DNA from: an uncultured Pelagibacteraceae bacterium
Lineage (GTDB): Bacteria > Pseudomonadota > Alphaproteobacteria > Pelagibacterales > Pelagibacteraceae
Length of the DNA: 64,000 nucleotides
Direction: 5' to 3'
Assembly: GCA_902546375.1 (NCBI GenBank)
Contig: CACCJO010000001.1
Span: forward strand, 47,572 to 111,571
Shown: piece by piece, positions 49,637-58,549 of the stretch
How positions within the stretch are numbered: position 1 is the first letter of the stretch
Layout: every line of letters begins with the position of its first letter
Position numbers and translations under genes: made by a program
Notes under the pieces: model-generated
Told to the model about the DNA's origin: nothing
The model's input: only the letters and a program-made list of their open reading frames with translations
Databases searched by the model: none

Positions 49637-50954
49637 CATTATTGATAAGCTTTCAATAAATAAATATTTTATTTGGGTATTTACAACTTTTTTAATAATT
49701 ACATTATTAATAAGTTTTTTATTAAAAATCAATTTATCAAATTTATTAGGTGTATTTTCTTACAATGAATATTTATTAGACAAGGGTATTGAAACAAAAG
49801 AAGGTGGTGTTGTAAATGATTTGAGAACCCATTGGGAATATATCATCCTTCTTAAAAAAGATTTGAGCAATCTATTAAATTTAACTTTAGGAGTTGATAC
49901 AAATTTAATTAATTTTCCTTTACACAATTTGATATTTTCTCAATTTGATTTTATAAATTCTCTTGACAGTTATTTAATTTCTGTCTTTACAGTTTCATTT
50001 TTTCTTCCAATAATTTTATATTTTTCTTTAAGGGAAAGATTTCAAATTATTTACAAACCTAATATTGCTTTAATATGCTCACTTATATTAGTTTTACCAG
50101 TTTTTCAATATTCTGCGATTTGGGGTAATAATCACAATACAGCTCTGATCTTTTTTACTTTAGGGATTTTTTATTTGAATTTTTTCATAAAGTCTAATTT
50201 TACAAACAATAATAGATTGTTAATTTCAATAATATTTTTTTCTTTAGCTTGTTACAGTAAACAATTTTACGTTTTTTTTTTTATTTTCTTATTAATCTTT
50301 TTATTTAATAATTTGAGTTTTAAAAGATATATACTTTTTTCAATATTTATATTTTCATTATCAATACCAGGTATTTATTTTTTAATATTAAATCCTTTAT
50401 TATTTTACGGTATTAAACAAAATACCACCAACTTTAATTCCTCAATTTTGATAAGTGCATCAATAATGATGTTTTATTTAATTCCATTTATAATTCAGAA
50501 TTTAATAAATAGTTATGAAAATAAAAAATTTAGATTAATTACTTTTTTTGACAAAAAACTTTGTTTGTTAAGTTTAGTAATAACAATTTTATGTAGTCTT
50601 AATTTTTATTATGATGGAGAAATTGGAGGTGGTGTTTTTTTAAAAATATCACATTTTTTATTTGATAGTCATTATTTAGTTTTTCCTGCAGCCTTTTTAG
50701 GAATTTATTTTCTTTTATATTTCAGTCAAAATTCAATTTCTAACTACGCTTTAGTTGTTTTATTATTAATTACCTTTAATACAGGTTATTTTATTTTTCA
50801 AAAATATTTTGAACCTATGTTTTATATTATTTTTTTAAATTTTTTTGATAAAAATAAAATCATACAATCAATTAGAAAAAATAATTATGTTATAATTTTT
50901 TATTATTGTTTTTATTATTTTATATCTAACTATATATATTTTTTAGGTTTATAA
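49620..50954 (+). CDS. Polytopic membrane protein, possible GT-C glycosyltransferase
   Basis: A 444-residue protein with about 11 hydrophobic segments. After the first helix, a loop carries GGVVNDLRTHWEYI and then NFPLHNLIFSQF. WGNNHNTALIFF and YSKQFY occur at helix boundaries, and FQKYFEPMFYI lies near the C-terminus. The acidic-aromatic first loop fits the general GT-C plan, but I do not recognise a named family. Only one upstream ATG exists, at 49620, whose first bases overlap the divergent GT2 start by about 17 bp. Its end overlaps the following minus-strand GT2 by 25 bp. Confidence 0.6.
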   Translation: MKFFFIIIDKLSINKYFIWVFTTFLIITLLISFLLKINLSNLLGVFSYNEYLLDKGIETKEGGVVNDLRTHWEYIILLKKDLSNLLNLTLGVDTNLINFPLHNLIFSQFDFINSLDSYLISVFTVSFFLPIILYFSLRERFQIIYKPNIALICSLILVLPVFQYSAIWGNNHNTALIFFTLGIFYLNFFIKSNFTNNNRLLISIIFFSLACYSKQFYVFFFIFLLIFLFNNLSFKRYILFSIFIFSLSIPGIYFLILNPLLFYGIKQNTTNFNSSILISASIMMFYLIPFIIQNLINSYENKKFRLITFFDKKLCLLSLVITILCSLNFYYDGEIGGGVFLKISHFLFDSHYLVFPAAFLGIYFLLYFSQNSISNYALVVLLLITFNTGYFIFQKYFEPMFYIIFLNFFDKNKIIQSIRKNNYVIIFYYCFYYFISNYIYFLGL

Positions 50955-51811
50955 TTAAAAAGTTCCACAAATCTACCTATAGCTCTTAATAAAAGGAAGG
51001 ATGCTTTTACATTACTTTTCCTATTGGGGACCAGAAGTAAAATCAGTGAAGTACAAATTAAGTAAAATATTTTTATAATAATCATTATTGAACACATTTT
51101 TCCATAAATTTCCTTATCTATAAGATTTCCAGAATATCCATATCTTAAATTTCTTTTTAAAAACCATAATTTTTTTTCTCTTTGAAGATTATAATTTTCA
51201 GTAGTGAAAGATTTCGTATTCCATTTAATAATAAATTTTTCTTTATAAAGCTTTCTAAAGAATAATTGATCACTTCCTCCATAACTAGCAAGCTTAGTAT
51301 CAAAAAAAAAATTTGATTTAATAATTTTATTAGAAAAAAAACAATTATTAGTAGCAACCCATCTTACTAATTCTCCATGTTGTCTTCTGGGCTCTAAGAT
51401 ATCGTAATAATTTTTAAATATTATATTTTTTAATTTATGTTTTTGAGGACCACCAACAATATCACAATTTTTTTGATTAATAAATTTTATCATGTTTAAA
51501 AGCCAATCTCTATTGACCATGCAATCATCATCTAAAAATCCAGCATATCTAAAATTTTTATTTTTTAAAAATTTTAAAAAAATGTTTCTGGAAGAAGGGA
51601 TGTTATCTTTTGTACTTTTAAGAATTACATAATCAATTTTATTCAAAAATTTCTTAAATAAATATTTACAAGAAATAATTCTTGGATGAATAACAAATAC
51701 CATTTTAAAACTATAGTTCTTAGGTTTTTTAAGTTGATTTAGAGAATTCAAATGGGAGTTTAAAAATTGTTGATTTTTTTTACTTATTAGAGAACAAATA
51801 TATATTTTCAT
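50930..51811 (-). CDS. GT2 family glycosyltransferase
   Basis: A 293-residue GT-A enzyme. IPSSRNIFLKFLK followed by YAGFLDDDCMVNRDWLLNM shows the metal-binding D-D-D region around residues 92-96. SYGGSDQLFFRKLY is the acidic segment typical of the GT2 catalytic end. One hydrophobic segment near 240-260 suggests membrane association. It overlaps the next upstream GT2 by 4 bp, so this run of glycosyltransferases (50930-54427) looks like one operon. Confidence 0.78.
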   Translation of the reverse strand: MKIYICSLISKKNQQFLNSHLNSLNQLKKPKNYSFKMVFVIHPRIISCKYLFKKFLNKIDYVILKSTKDNIPSSRNIFLKFLKNKNFRYAGFLDDDCMVNRDWLLNMIKFINQKNCDIVGGPQKHKLKNIIFKNYYDILEPRRQHGELVRWVATNNCFFSNKIIKSNFFFDTKLASYGGSDQLFFRKLYKEKFIIKWNTKSFTTENYNLQREKKLWFLKRNLRYGYSGNLIDKEIYGKMCSIMIIIKIFYLICTSLILLLVPNRKSNVKASFLLLRAIGRFVELFNYKPKKYI

Positions 51812-52548
51812 TTAATAATTTTTTTGAAATTTTTTAATATTCTTAATAAAAAAATTATATAAACTTGGATAAAATTTTGGCCATTATTTAATCTAATTTT
51901 GTTACATTCTATTAAATAATCCAAAAAATTTATTTTTGAAGAAAGTCCACCAGGTCTAAATTTCCCGAAAATTTCCTCTTTTTTAGTTGATAAACCTCTT
52001 AATTTAAATTTTTTTATCATTCTTAGAAATAAATCATAATCAGCTGAATAATTATATTTCAAATCATAAAGTCCAACTTTTAATTGAGATTTTTTTTTTA
52101 TAAAAAAACCGACAGAATGAGTTGTGTAAAAACCAAAACTCCAATCAATTATATTTGGTTTATAACCCGACAAAAGTTTATGCTTATAAACACTACCAAA
52201 TAAAAAATCTAAATCTTTATATTCATTAAAATATTTATTTACTATTTTAAGGGTGTTCTTAAAATAGATATCATCAGAATTCAATATACCAATTATATCA
52301 CCTGAGGAGTTTTTTATACCAACATTCATTGCATGATATAAGCCTTTATCATTTTTATTTTTAATTAACTTAATTTTTTTTTTTTTATATGATTTTATAA
52401 TTTTTAAAGTCTTATCCTTTGAATTACCATCTACAAGTATGTGCTCAAAATTTTTATAATTTTGTGACTTAACACTTGAAATATTTTGACGCAAAAATTT
52501 TTCAGAATTTTTAGTTACTGTAATTATTGATATTTTATAGTTTTTCAT
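51808..52548 (-). CDS. GT2 family glycosyltransferase (WcaA/EpsE-like), paralog A
   Basis: A 246-residue GT-A enzyme. ISIITVTKNSEKFLRQNI at the N-terminus, FEHILVDGNSKDKTL next and IIGILNSDDIYFKNTL with S-D-D near 93 form the donor/metal site. YSADYDLFLRMI near 170 is the catalytic end. It is clearly paralogous to the GT2 at 53612-54427: the two share the ADYD.L.RM and NGQN patterns. It overlaps both neighbours by 4 bp in the operon. Acceptor unknown. Confidence 0.8.
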   Translation of the reverse strand: MKNYKISIITVTKNSEKFLRQNISSVKSQNYKNFEHILVDGNSKDKTLKIIKSYKKKKIKLIKNKNDKGLYHAMNVGIKNSSGDIIGILNSDDIYFKNTLKIVNKYFNEYKDLDFLFGSVYKHKLLSGYKPNIIDWSFGFYTTHSVGFFIKKKSQLKVGLYDLKYNYSADYDLFLRMIKKFKLRGLSTKKEEIFGKFRPGGLSSKINFLDYLIECNKIRLNNGQNFIQVYIIFLLRILKNFKKIIK

Positions 52549-53615
52549 AAATATTCAGAAATTAGATCAAAATATTTTTTTGAATTTTTTTCTGGATCGA
52601 ATCTTTTTAAATATTTTTTTGCATTAATAGATTTTAATTTTAAATTTTTTTTATTTTTAGAAAATTCAAACAACTTATTGGCTAAATTATGATAATCACC
52701 AACAGAAAATAATTCCCCTAACTTACCATTCATCAAAATTTCATTGGGTCCTGTTGGACAGTTGCTTGAAATTATGGGTACGCCATATTTTTGAGACTCA
52801 ATTAAAACATTCGGTAAACCCTCAAATTTAGAGGATAAAACGAAAATATCACTGTCTGACAAATATTCTTCAGCTTTATTTTTAAAACCTACTAATTTTA
52901 CATTTTTATTGAGATTTAACTTAGCAATTTCAATTTTAAGTTTATCTTTTAATGACCCTCTTCCAATAATACAGCATCTAAAATTAACTTTTTTTTCCTT
53001 TAAAATTTTTAAACTTTTAATTAATGTTAATTGATCTTTTTGGTCTGTTAATCTACCAATATTTAATATTTTTAGTCCTTTGAATCTTTTAAAAAAATCT
53101 AATTTTTTTTTCTTTTTTTCATAATCATTCAAATTATAGATTAATTGAGATTTTAAATTGAATTCATTTAATTCATTCTGAAAAAATTTTGAATTCACAA
53201 TTATAGCGTCGGATAATGAGTAAAAAAATTTAAAAATAATCGTTTTAAATAGATTATTCACATATTTATTTAGACTTGTATTAAGTCTTATTAGAACCTT
53301 AAACCCTAAAAATTTTGATGTGATTATAGAAGTAATATTTGATTGAAAAGATAAAATTACAGCTTTTGAAGACCAAAAATTTTTAATTAATAAATAAATA
53401 CAAATTATATTTTTTATTGTCCGATTTTTTTTACTCCAGTAATCTGAATTTGGACAAACATATTTTATATCTTTCGATTTATTATTTTTCCTATCCGCGG
53501 TAATAATGAATATTTTATTGTTTTTTTTAGGTAAATATTTTATCAATGAATATAGATTTTTTTCAACACCACCACCTTCTATCGAAGGGATATAAAAAAT
53601 TATCTTTTTATTCAC
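52545..53615 (-). CDS. GT4 family glycosyltransferase
   Basis: A 356-residue GT-B enzyme. The N-terminal FYIPSIEGGGVEKNLY carries the glycine-rich donor-domain loop. LNIGRLTDQKDQLTLI near 186 and FVLSSKFEGLPNVLIESQKYG near 256-276 include the E-x7-E region, and CPTGPNEIL follows. It is a typical GT4 sugar transferase of surface-glycan clusters. It lies between the two GT2 paralogs with 4-bp overlaps on each side, suggesting the three act on the same oligosaccharide. Confidence 0.85.
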   Translation of the reverse strand: MNKKIIFYIPSIEGGGVEKNLYSLIKYLPKKNNKIFIITADRKNNKSKDIKYVCPNSDYWSKKNRTIKNIICIYLLIKNFWSSKAVILSFQSNITSIITSKFLGFKVLIRLNTSLNKYVNNLFKTIIFKFFYSLSDAIIVNSKFFQNELNEFNLKSQLIYNLNDYEKKKKKLDFFKRFKGLKILNIGRLTDQKDQLTLIKSLKILKEKKVNFRCCIIGRGSLKDKLKIEIAKLNLNKNVKLVGFKNKAEEYLSDSDIFVLSSKFEGLPNVLIESQKYGVPIISSNCPTGPNEILMNGKLGELFSVGDYHNLANKLFEFSKNKKNLKLKSINAKKYLKRFDPEKNSKKYFDLISEYL

Positions 53616-54427
53616 AATCCAAATAAAATATTAAAAATTTTTCTTAAGCATCTGCCTACAATTATGTACAACAAAACTAGTTTATTTTGACCATTATCAT
53701 TTCTAATTATAATTTCATTAAATAGAGTTTTCCTAAAATTATGTTTTTTAGAAAAACCACTATCTCCTAAATCACCAAAAACTTCCTTACCAGAGGAATT
53801 AATTCCTTTAAGATTGTGTTTTACGATCATTCTATACAATAAATCGTAATCTGCTTGTATCTTATATTTTAGATTTAAATATCCTACTTTTCTTAAAGAA
53901 GATCTTTTGATAAAAAAACCCACTACTGAGGATGGTATTATATTAAATTTTATCGTTATTTTTTCAGGATTAAAACCTCCATAGATTCTTCCATCTTTTT
54001 TGACTGTTCCACAAACAAAGTCAAAATTTTGATTTTTTTTTATATAATTTGAGAGTATTTTCATAGCATCTGGATATAGCTTGTTAGTTGAGTCAACTAT
54101 TCCAACAAATCTACCTCTAGCTAATTTTAAACCTTTGTTCCATGCATCCCACATGCCCTTATCTTTTTCACTTAACCAAAAATCAATTTTATTGTTATAC
54201 TTTTTTAAAATTTGAATAGTTTTTTTTCCAGAGTCTCCATCAACTAAAATTAATTCAACATTTTTATAAGTTTGATTCAAAACGGATTTAATTGATTTTT
54301 CTAAATTAGTAGATTTGTAATTTGGCATTATGACCGAAATCAATGGATAATTTTTTTTGTCTTTCTTTTCAAAAGATTTTAACCATAAACCGCCTAATTT
54401 AGTATATTTACTAAATCTTTTTTTCAT
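53612..54427 (-). CDS. GT2 family glycosyltransferase (WcaA/EpsE-like), paralog B
   Basis: A 271-residue GT-A enzyme. LISVIMPNYKSTNLEKSI, VELILVDGDSGKKTIQIL and WLSEKDKGMWDAWNKGLKLA are typical. FVGIVDSTNKLYPDAM is where the metal motif normally lies, and here it reads D-S-T and not the usual D-x-D/S-D-D, which may alter metal use. IQADYDLLYRMIVKHNLKG and NDNGQNKLVLLYII mirror paralog A. The gene begins 16 bp downstream of the GDP-fucose synthase-like gene. Confidence 0.8.
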   Translation of the reverse strand: MKKRFSKYTKLGGLWLKSFEKKDKKNYPLISVIMPNYKSTNLEKSIKSVLNQTYKNVELILVDGDSGKKTIQILKKYNNKIDFWLSEKDKGMWDAWNKGLKLARGRFVGIVDSTNKLYPDAMKILSNYIKKNQNFDFVCGTVKKDGRIYGGFNPEKITIKFNIIPSSVVGFFIKRSSLRKVGYLNLKYKIQADYDLLYRMIVKHNLKGINSSGKEVFGDLGDSGFSKKHNFRKTLFNEIIIRNDNGQNKLVLLYIIVGRCLRKIFNILFGL

Positions 54428-54443
54428 TTAATAATTAAACATA

Positions 54444-55415
54444 CTAGTAATTTGTTTTATACCAGCTAATTGTATTTCGTAGACCATCATTAAGGTTTAT
54501 TTTGGATTTCCATCCAATTTTTTTTAAAGTTGAAATATCTAAAATTTTTCTTTTCGTGCCATCAGGAAACTTTCTATTAAATCTTAATCTTTTGTTTGAT
54601 AGGGTTAATTTATTAATAATTTCAGCGAACTTCTTTATTTGAAATTCTTGACCAGAACCAACGTTTATTAACGAATTAATCTTTATAATTTTTAAAAGTT
54701 TTTTATTATTATTGATCTTTAGTTTTAATAAATATCCTATTGCATTTGCTAAATCATCTACATGCATCACTTCTCTTCGAGGCAAACCTGATCCCCAAAT
54801 TTCAACTACATTCTTTTTTTTTCTTTTTGCTTGAATAAATTTTTTAATTAATGCGGGGATAAAGTGGCTATTTTTTGAGTGAAAATTGTCAAAAGGACCA
54901 TAAAGATTGCAGGGCATTAGTGTAAAGAAATTTGTTTTATATTGTTGATTGTAAAATTCACAAACTTTTAATCCAACAATTTTTGCTAAAGCATATGCCT
55001 CGTTAGTTTTTTCAAGTTCATTAGATAATAGATATTGTTCTTTAATAGGCTGTTTTGAATTTTTCGGATAAATACAAGAGCTTCCCAGATTTATAAAGTG
55101 TTTAATTTTATATTTATAAGCAAGATTAATTAAATTTAACTGTATAAATATATTTTCATTTATAAATTCAACAGGATAACTAGCATTTGCTAATATTCCG
55201 CCAACTTTACCTGCACAATTAATTATTATATCTGGTTTTTGTGACCTAATAAATTTTTCTAAATCTTTACTATTAAGTAAATTAAGTTTTTTTCTATTTT
55301 CAAAAATTAATTTTTTAACACCTTCATGTTTCAAATACCTTATTACAGCTCTACCAACCATACCATTGTGACCAGCAACATATATTTTGAATTTTTTTAA
55401 AAGTTTATTTTTCAT
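54444..55415 (-). CDS. fcl: GDP-L-fucose synthase-like reductase/epimerase, copy 1
   Basis: Converts GDP-4-keto-6-deoxymannose to GDP-L-fucose with NADPH. An in-frame ATG 111 bp upstream (55526) would add 37 unrelated hydrophobic/lysine residues and run into the divergent methyltransferase, so the ATG at 55415 giving 323 residues is chosen. The NADP loop GHNGMVG, the catalytic serine/cysteine region LGSSCIYP, YALAK and CNLYGPFDNFHSKNSHFIPALI are all present. It fits with the gmd product of the island. Copy 2 lies at 61765-62670. Confidence 0.92.
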   Translation of the reverse strand: MKNKLLKKFKIYVAGHNGMVGRAVIRYLKHEGVKKLIFENRKKLNLLNSKDLEKFIRSQKPDIIINCAGKVGGILANASYPVEFINENIFIQLNLINLAYKYKIKHFINLGSSCIYPKNSKQPIKEQYLLSNELEKTNEAYALAKIVGLKVCEFYNQQYKTNFFTLMPCNLYGPFDNFHSKNSHFIPALIKKFIQAKRKKKNVVEIWGSGLPRREVMHVDDLANAIGYLLKLKINNNKKLLKIIKINSLINVGSGQEFQIKKFAEIINKLTLSNKRLRFNRKFPDGTKRKILDISTLKKIGWKSKINLNDGLRNTISWYKTNY

Positions 55416-55519
55416 TATTATTTTAAATTGCTTATAAATGTTATATATTTTTAATTTAAAAAATATATTTTTTTTTAATAAAAAATTACAAATTTTAATA
55501 AATTTTTTTAATCTAAGAT
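55416..55519. promoter_or_regulatory. Divergent intergenic region (fcl / zinc-ribbon methyltransferase)
   Basis: A gap of about 104 bp between two divergent genes, with long A and T tracts. Promoters for both directions are expected here. I could not pick a reliable pair because nearly every hexamer is AT-only. No repeat or RNA structure is visible. Confidence 0.3.
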
Positions 55520-56434
55520 ATGTCAATTACAGGTAACAATAAATGCCCCAACCATATATGTGATGGAAAAATTAAAGTAAGATATCACTTTGGAGATTTA
55601 GACCACAAAAAAATTAATTTTAATTGTACAACTGATAGTTATGAAAAGCCCTCTATATATGAATGCACTAAGTGTAAAATTATTTTCTCCGAATTAATTT
55701 TTAAAATGGAAAATAATGAAATAGAAAAAAATTATCAAGAAGTTGCTGATAATAAATACATATCTCAGATTAAATTTAAAAGATATTATTTTGAAAAACT
55801 AATTAATAAGATAAATAAATATATTAAAGAAGATATGGATGTACTTGAAATAGGTTCGTATTACGGAGTCTTGGGGTCATTATTAAAAAATAAAGTTAAA
55901 AACTATTCAGGATTAGAACTTTCTACTCATGGTTCAAGTTACGCAAAAAATAATTTCAAGTTAAATATTTTTAATGAAACCATTGAAAGTCATTTAAAAA
56001 AAAAGATTAAATACGATTTAATTATAATGGCAGATGTAATAGAACACTTTAAAGATCCATTCAAAGTTTTATATCAAATAAATGAATTACTTAATCAAAA
56101 AGGAAAACTAATTCTTACTACTTTTAACATTGACTCCTTGTACGCGAAAATTACAGGTAGAAATTATCACTGGATAATACCATTTCATATGGTTTTTTTT
56201 TCAAATAGCACTTTAGAAAATTTTGGAAAAAACAATAATCTGAAATTAGTTAAAATATTGAATGATCCTAGATATGTAAGTTTTGGTTATCTAATTGAAA
56301 AATTAATTTTGATTTTTCCAAGACTGAGTTTTATTTTTAAATTTCTATCTAAAATAAAATTACTTAAAGATATTAACGTTAAAGTTGATTTAAAAGACTT
56401 AAAAATTTACTATTTTGAAAAAATAAGTAAGTAA
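55520..56434 (+). CDS. SAM-dependent methyltransferase with N-terminal cysteine cluster
   Basis: A 304-residue protein. C9, C14, C49 and C52 (CP, C then CTKC) suggest a small zinc-ribbon domain in the first 55 residues. Methyltransferase motifs follow: VLEIGSYYGVLGSLL near 111, the acidic GLELSTHG and IIMADVIEHFKDP. The order (Cys pair, then class I MTase) is common in methyltransferases of polysaccharide and sugar biosynthesis gene clusters (Methyltransf_23 type). It is divergent from fcl and followed by a GT4 gene 4 bp later. Confidence 0.78.
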   Translation: MSITGNNKCPNHICDGKIKVRYHFGDLDHKKINFNCTTDSYEKPSIYECTKCKIIFSELIFKMENNEIEKNYQEVADNKYISQIKFKRYYFEKLINKINKYIKEDMDVLEIGSYYGVLGSLLKNKVKNYSGLELSTHGSSYAKNNFKLNIFNETIESHLKKKIKYDLIIMADVIEHFKDPFKVLYQINELLNQKGKLILTTFNIDSLYAKITGRNYHWIIPFHMVFFSNSTLENFGKNNNLKLVKILNDPRYVSFGYLIEKLILIFPRLSFIFKFLSKIKLLKDINVKVDLKDLKIYYFEKISK

Positions 56435-56438
56435 AAAA

Positions 56439-57539
56439 ATGAAAAAAAATCTTATTTTTTTTTTAGCAAGATTTGGTAAAGGTGGAGCAGGTAATTCTGT
56501 TTTTAAACTTTGTTGTTCTTTAGATCAAAAAAAATATAATATTTTTGTAATTTGCATGAACAATTGTGCATACAAAAAAGAATTTTTAAAAGCAGGTATT
56601 AAAGTTAAGATAATAAATTCCAGAAGAGCCTTTTTTGCAGTTTTTTACTTAAAAAAGATTATTTTAAAAATTATTAAAAATGATGCTCAAAATTATCTTA
56701 TATCTAATATTAATTATACAAATTTACTTTGTTCGATTTTTATAAAAAAAGAAAATAATTTAAAATTTATTGCTATTGAGCGGACACCTTTTAAAGAATT
56801 AGACATTTATTTTAGCTTAATTGATCGAATTAAAAAAATACTAATTAAATCTCTTATACCAATTTTTTATAAAAAATTTGATTTAGTTATTTGCAACTCT
56901 GAGTATTTAGGGAAATATTTGAAAAAAAAATATGGGATTTTTTCAAAGACTTTATTTCCACCATCAATCACAGATTTTCGAATAATTAAGAAAAAATTTA
57001 AAAGAAAAATATCAAAAAAATCAAAAATAAAGCTTATAACTGTCTGTAGGTTATCAAAAGAAAAGAATATTTACGAAATAATTCAAGCTATTAGCGAAGT
57101 TAAAAAAAAAATTAGCCTTCATATTATTGGTGTCGGCCCAGAAAAAGATAATATATCTAATTTTGTGAATTCTCTTAATTTAAAAAAGAAAATAAAACTT
57201 ATTGGTTTTAAAAAGAATCCATACAATCACCTTATCAAAGCAGATCTTTATATAAATTCATCATATTTTGAGGGTTTTCCAAATTCAGTTGTTGAGGCTG
57301 CTCATGTTGGTTTACCAATTATCGCTTCTCAAAGTCATGGGGGTATTAATGAAATTTTATCTGGAGGAAAAGGAGGCACGATTTATAAAAATTTAGAAGA
57401 TCTAAAAAAATCAATTGAAAAATTTGCAAACAATCCTCAAATATTTATTAATAAATCCAAATTTACACAAAAAAAAATTTTAGAATTTAGTTTAAAAAAT
57501 CATGTCACTAATTTTGACAAAATGCTAAACGATATTTAA
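56439..57539 (+). CDS. GT4 family glycosyltransferase
   Basis: A 366-residue GT-B enzyme. LARFGKGGAGNSVFKLCCSL near the N-terminus is the acceptor-domain glycine loop. VCRLSKEKNIYEIIQAI near 208 starts the donor domain. INSSYFEGFPNSVVEAAHVG around 274-292 and HGGINEILSGGKGGTIY follow, the donor sugar-nucleotide site. Directly downstream of the zinc-ribbon methyltransferase gene, so probably one transcript. Its 3' end overlaps the convergent epimerase gene by 4 bp. Confidence 0.85.
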   Translation: MKKNLIFFLARFGKGGAGNSVFKLCCSLDQKKYNIFVICMNNCAYKKEFLKAGIKVKIINSRRAFFAVFYLKKIILKIIKNDAQNYLISNINYTNLLCSIFIKKENNLKFIAIERTPFKELDIYFSLIDRIKKILIKSLIPIFYKKFDLVICNSEYLGKYLKKKYGIFSKTLFPPSITDFRIIKKKFKRKISKKSKIKLITVCRLSKEKNIYEIIQAISEVKKKISLHIIGVGPEKDNISNFVNSLNLKKKIKLIGFKKNPYNHLIKADLYINSSYFEGFPNSVVEAAHVGLPIIASQSHGGINEILSGGKGGTIYKNLEDLKKSIEKFANNPQIFINKSKFTQKKILEFSLKNHVTNFDKMLNDI

Positions 57540-58498
57540 CATTTGTAATAATTTTTAAACCAATTGACAGTGTTCTTCAAACCATGATCTATTGATGTAA
57601 AATTTTGCTTTCCAACAAAACTTCTAATTTTTTTGTTTGTTCCATGAGTTTTAACAACGTCAGCTTTTTGTAATTTCCTTTTTAGTAATTTTGGTTTTTT
57701 TTGTGTTAAAAAATCAATCTTTTTTATTATATCTGTTAATTTTTGAGGATTATTTGAACAAACATTAAAAATCTCATGTTTTATTTTTTTTTTTATAAAA
57801 ACAAGTTTTGACATTATTTTACAGACATCTGAGATATAAGTAAAATCACGAGTATGTTTACCGTAATTATTTAAATAGAAATTTATCTTTTGATTATAAC
57901 TTGAGGTTAAATATTTCATCATAAACATATCTGGTCTACCCCATTCTCCATATACTGTAAAAAACCTCAATCCGATAAAAGTAATATTATATTGTCTAGA
58001 AAATACCTCCGCCATTTCCTCGTTGATTTTTTTTGATAAAGCATAAATATTCTTTGGCATTACGTTTTGAGCTTCATTTAAAGGAAATTTTTTTGAGTCA
58101 CCATAGATGGAACTAGAGGATGCATAAATAATTTTTTTAGTCTTATACTTTTTTGCTACATCAATAAGATTATAGAATCCTTGAATATTATTATCAACAA
58201 ACTCATTTGGTTTCTCTAATGAATAGCGTACACCTGCTTGTGCTGCTAAATTTATTACTAAGTCTATCTTTCTTAATTTAAAAATTTTTTCCAGTTTTTT
58301 TTTATTTAAGATATTTATTTTGAAAAACGAAAATTTTTTGTATCTAGATAATTCCCTAACACGATCTTTTTTAAGTTTTTTTGAGTAATAATTATTTAAA
58401 CTATCAATACCAACTACTGTGGCATCAGATGTGCTCAATAAATATTTAGTGAAATTGAAACCTATGAAACCAGCTGCACCTGTAATTAATATTTGCAT
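57536..58498 (-). CDS. UDP-glucuronate 4-epimerase-like NAD-dependent epimerase
   Basis: Extended SDR of 320 residues. TGAAGFIGFN at 6-15 is the NAD loop, and Y152/K156 in YALSK plus S127-S130 form the catalytic site. INLAAQAGVRYSLEKPNEF and GLRFFTVYGEWGRPDMF match UDP-glucuronate 4-epimerases (LpsL/GAE type) more than GalE. It would give UDP-galacturonate, an acidic sugar for the polymer. It is convergent with a GT4 gene and divergent from the UDP-sugar dehydrogenase, separated by 51 bp. Confidence 0.85.
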   Translation of the reverse strand: MQILITGAAGFIGFNFTKYLLSTSDATVVGIDSLNNYYSKKLKKDRVRELSRYKKFSFFKINILNKKKLEKIFKLRKIDLVINLAAQAGVRYSLEKPNEFVDNNIQGFYNLIDVAKKYKTKKIIYASSSSIYGDSKKFPLNEAQNVMPKNIYALSKKINEEMAEVFSRQYNITFIGLRFFTVYGEWGRPDMFMMKYLTSSYNQKINFYLNNYGKHTRDFTYISDVCKIMSKLVFIKKKIKHEIFNVCSNNPQKLTDIIKKIDFLTQKKPKLLKRKLQKADVVKTHGTNKKIRSFVGKQNFTSIDHGLKNTVNWFKNYYKC

Positions 58499-58549
58499 AA
58501 AAATAATATTGATATATCAATATTAATTCATTAACGATATAAATATTTC

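Noticed and set aside
55416-55526. N-terminal extension of the first fcl gene (ATG at 55526).
   Set aside because: The extra 37 residues do not match Fcl and overlap the divergent methyltransferase start; the ATG at 55415 gives the normal N-terminus.
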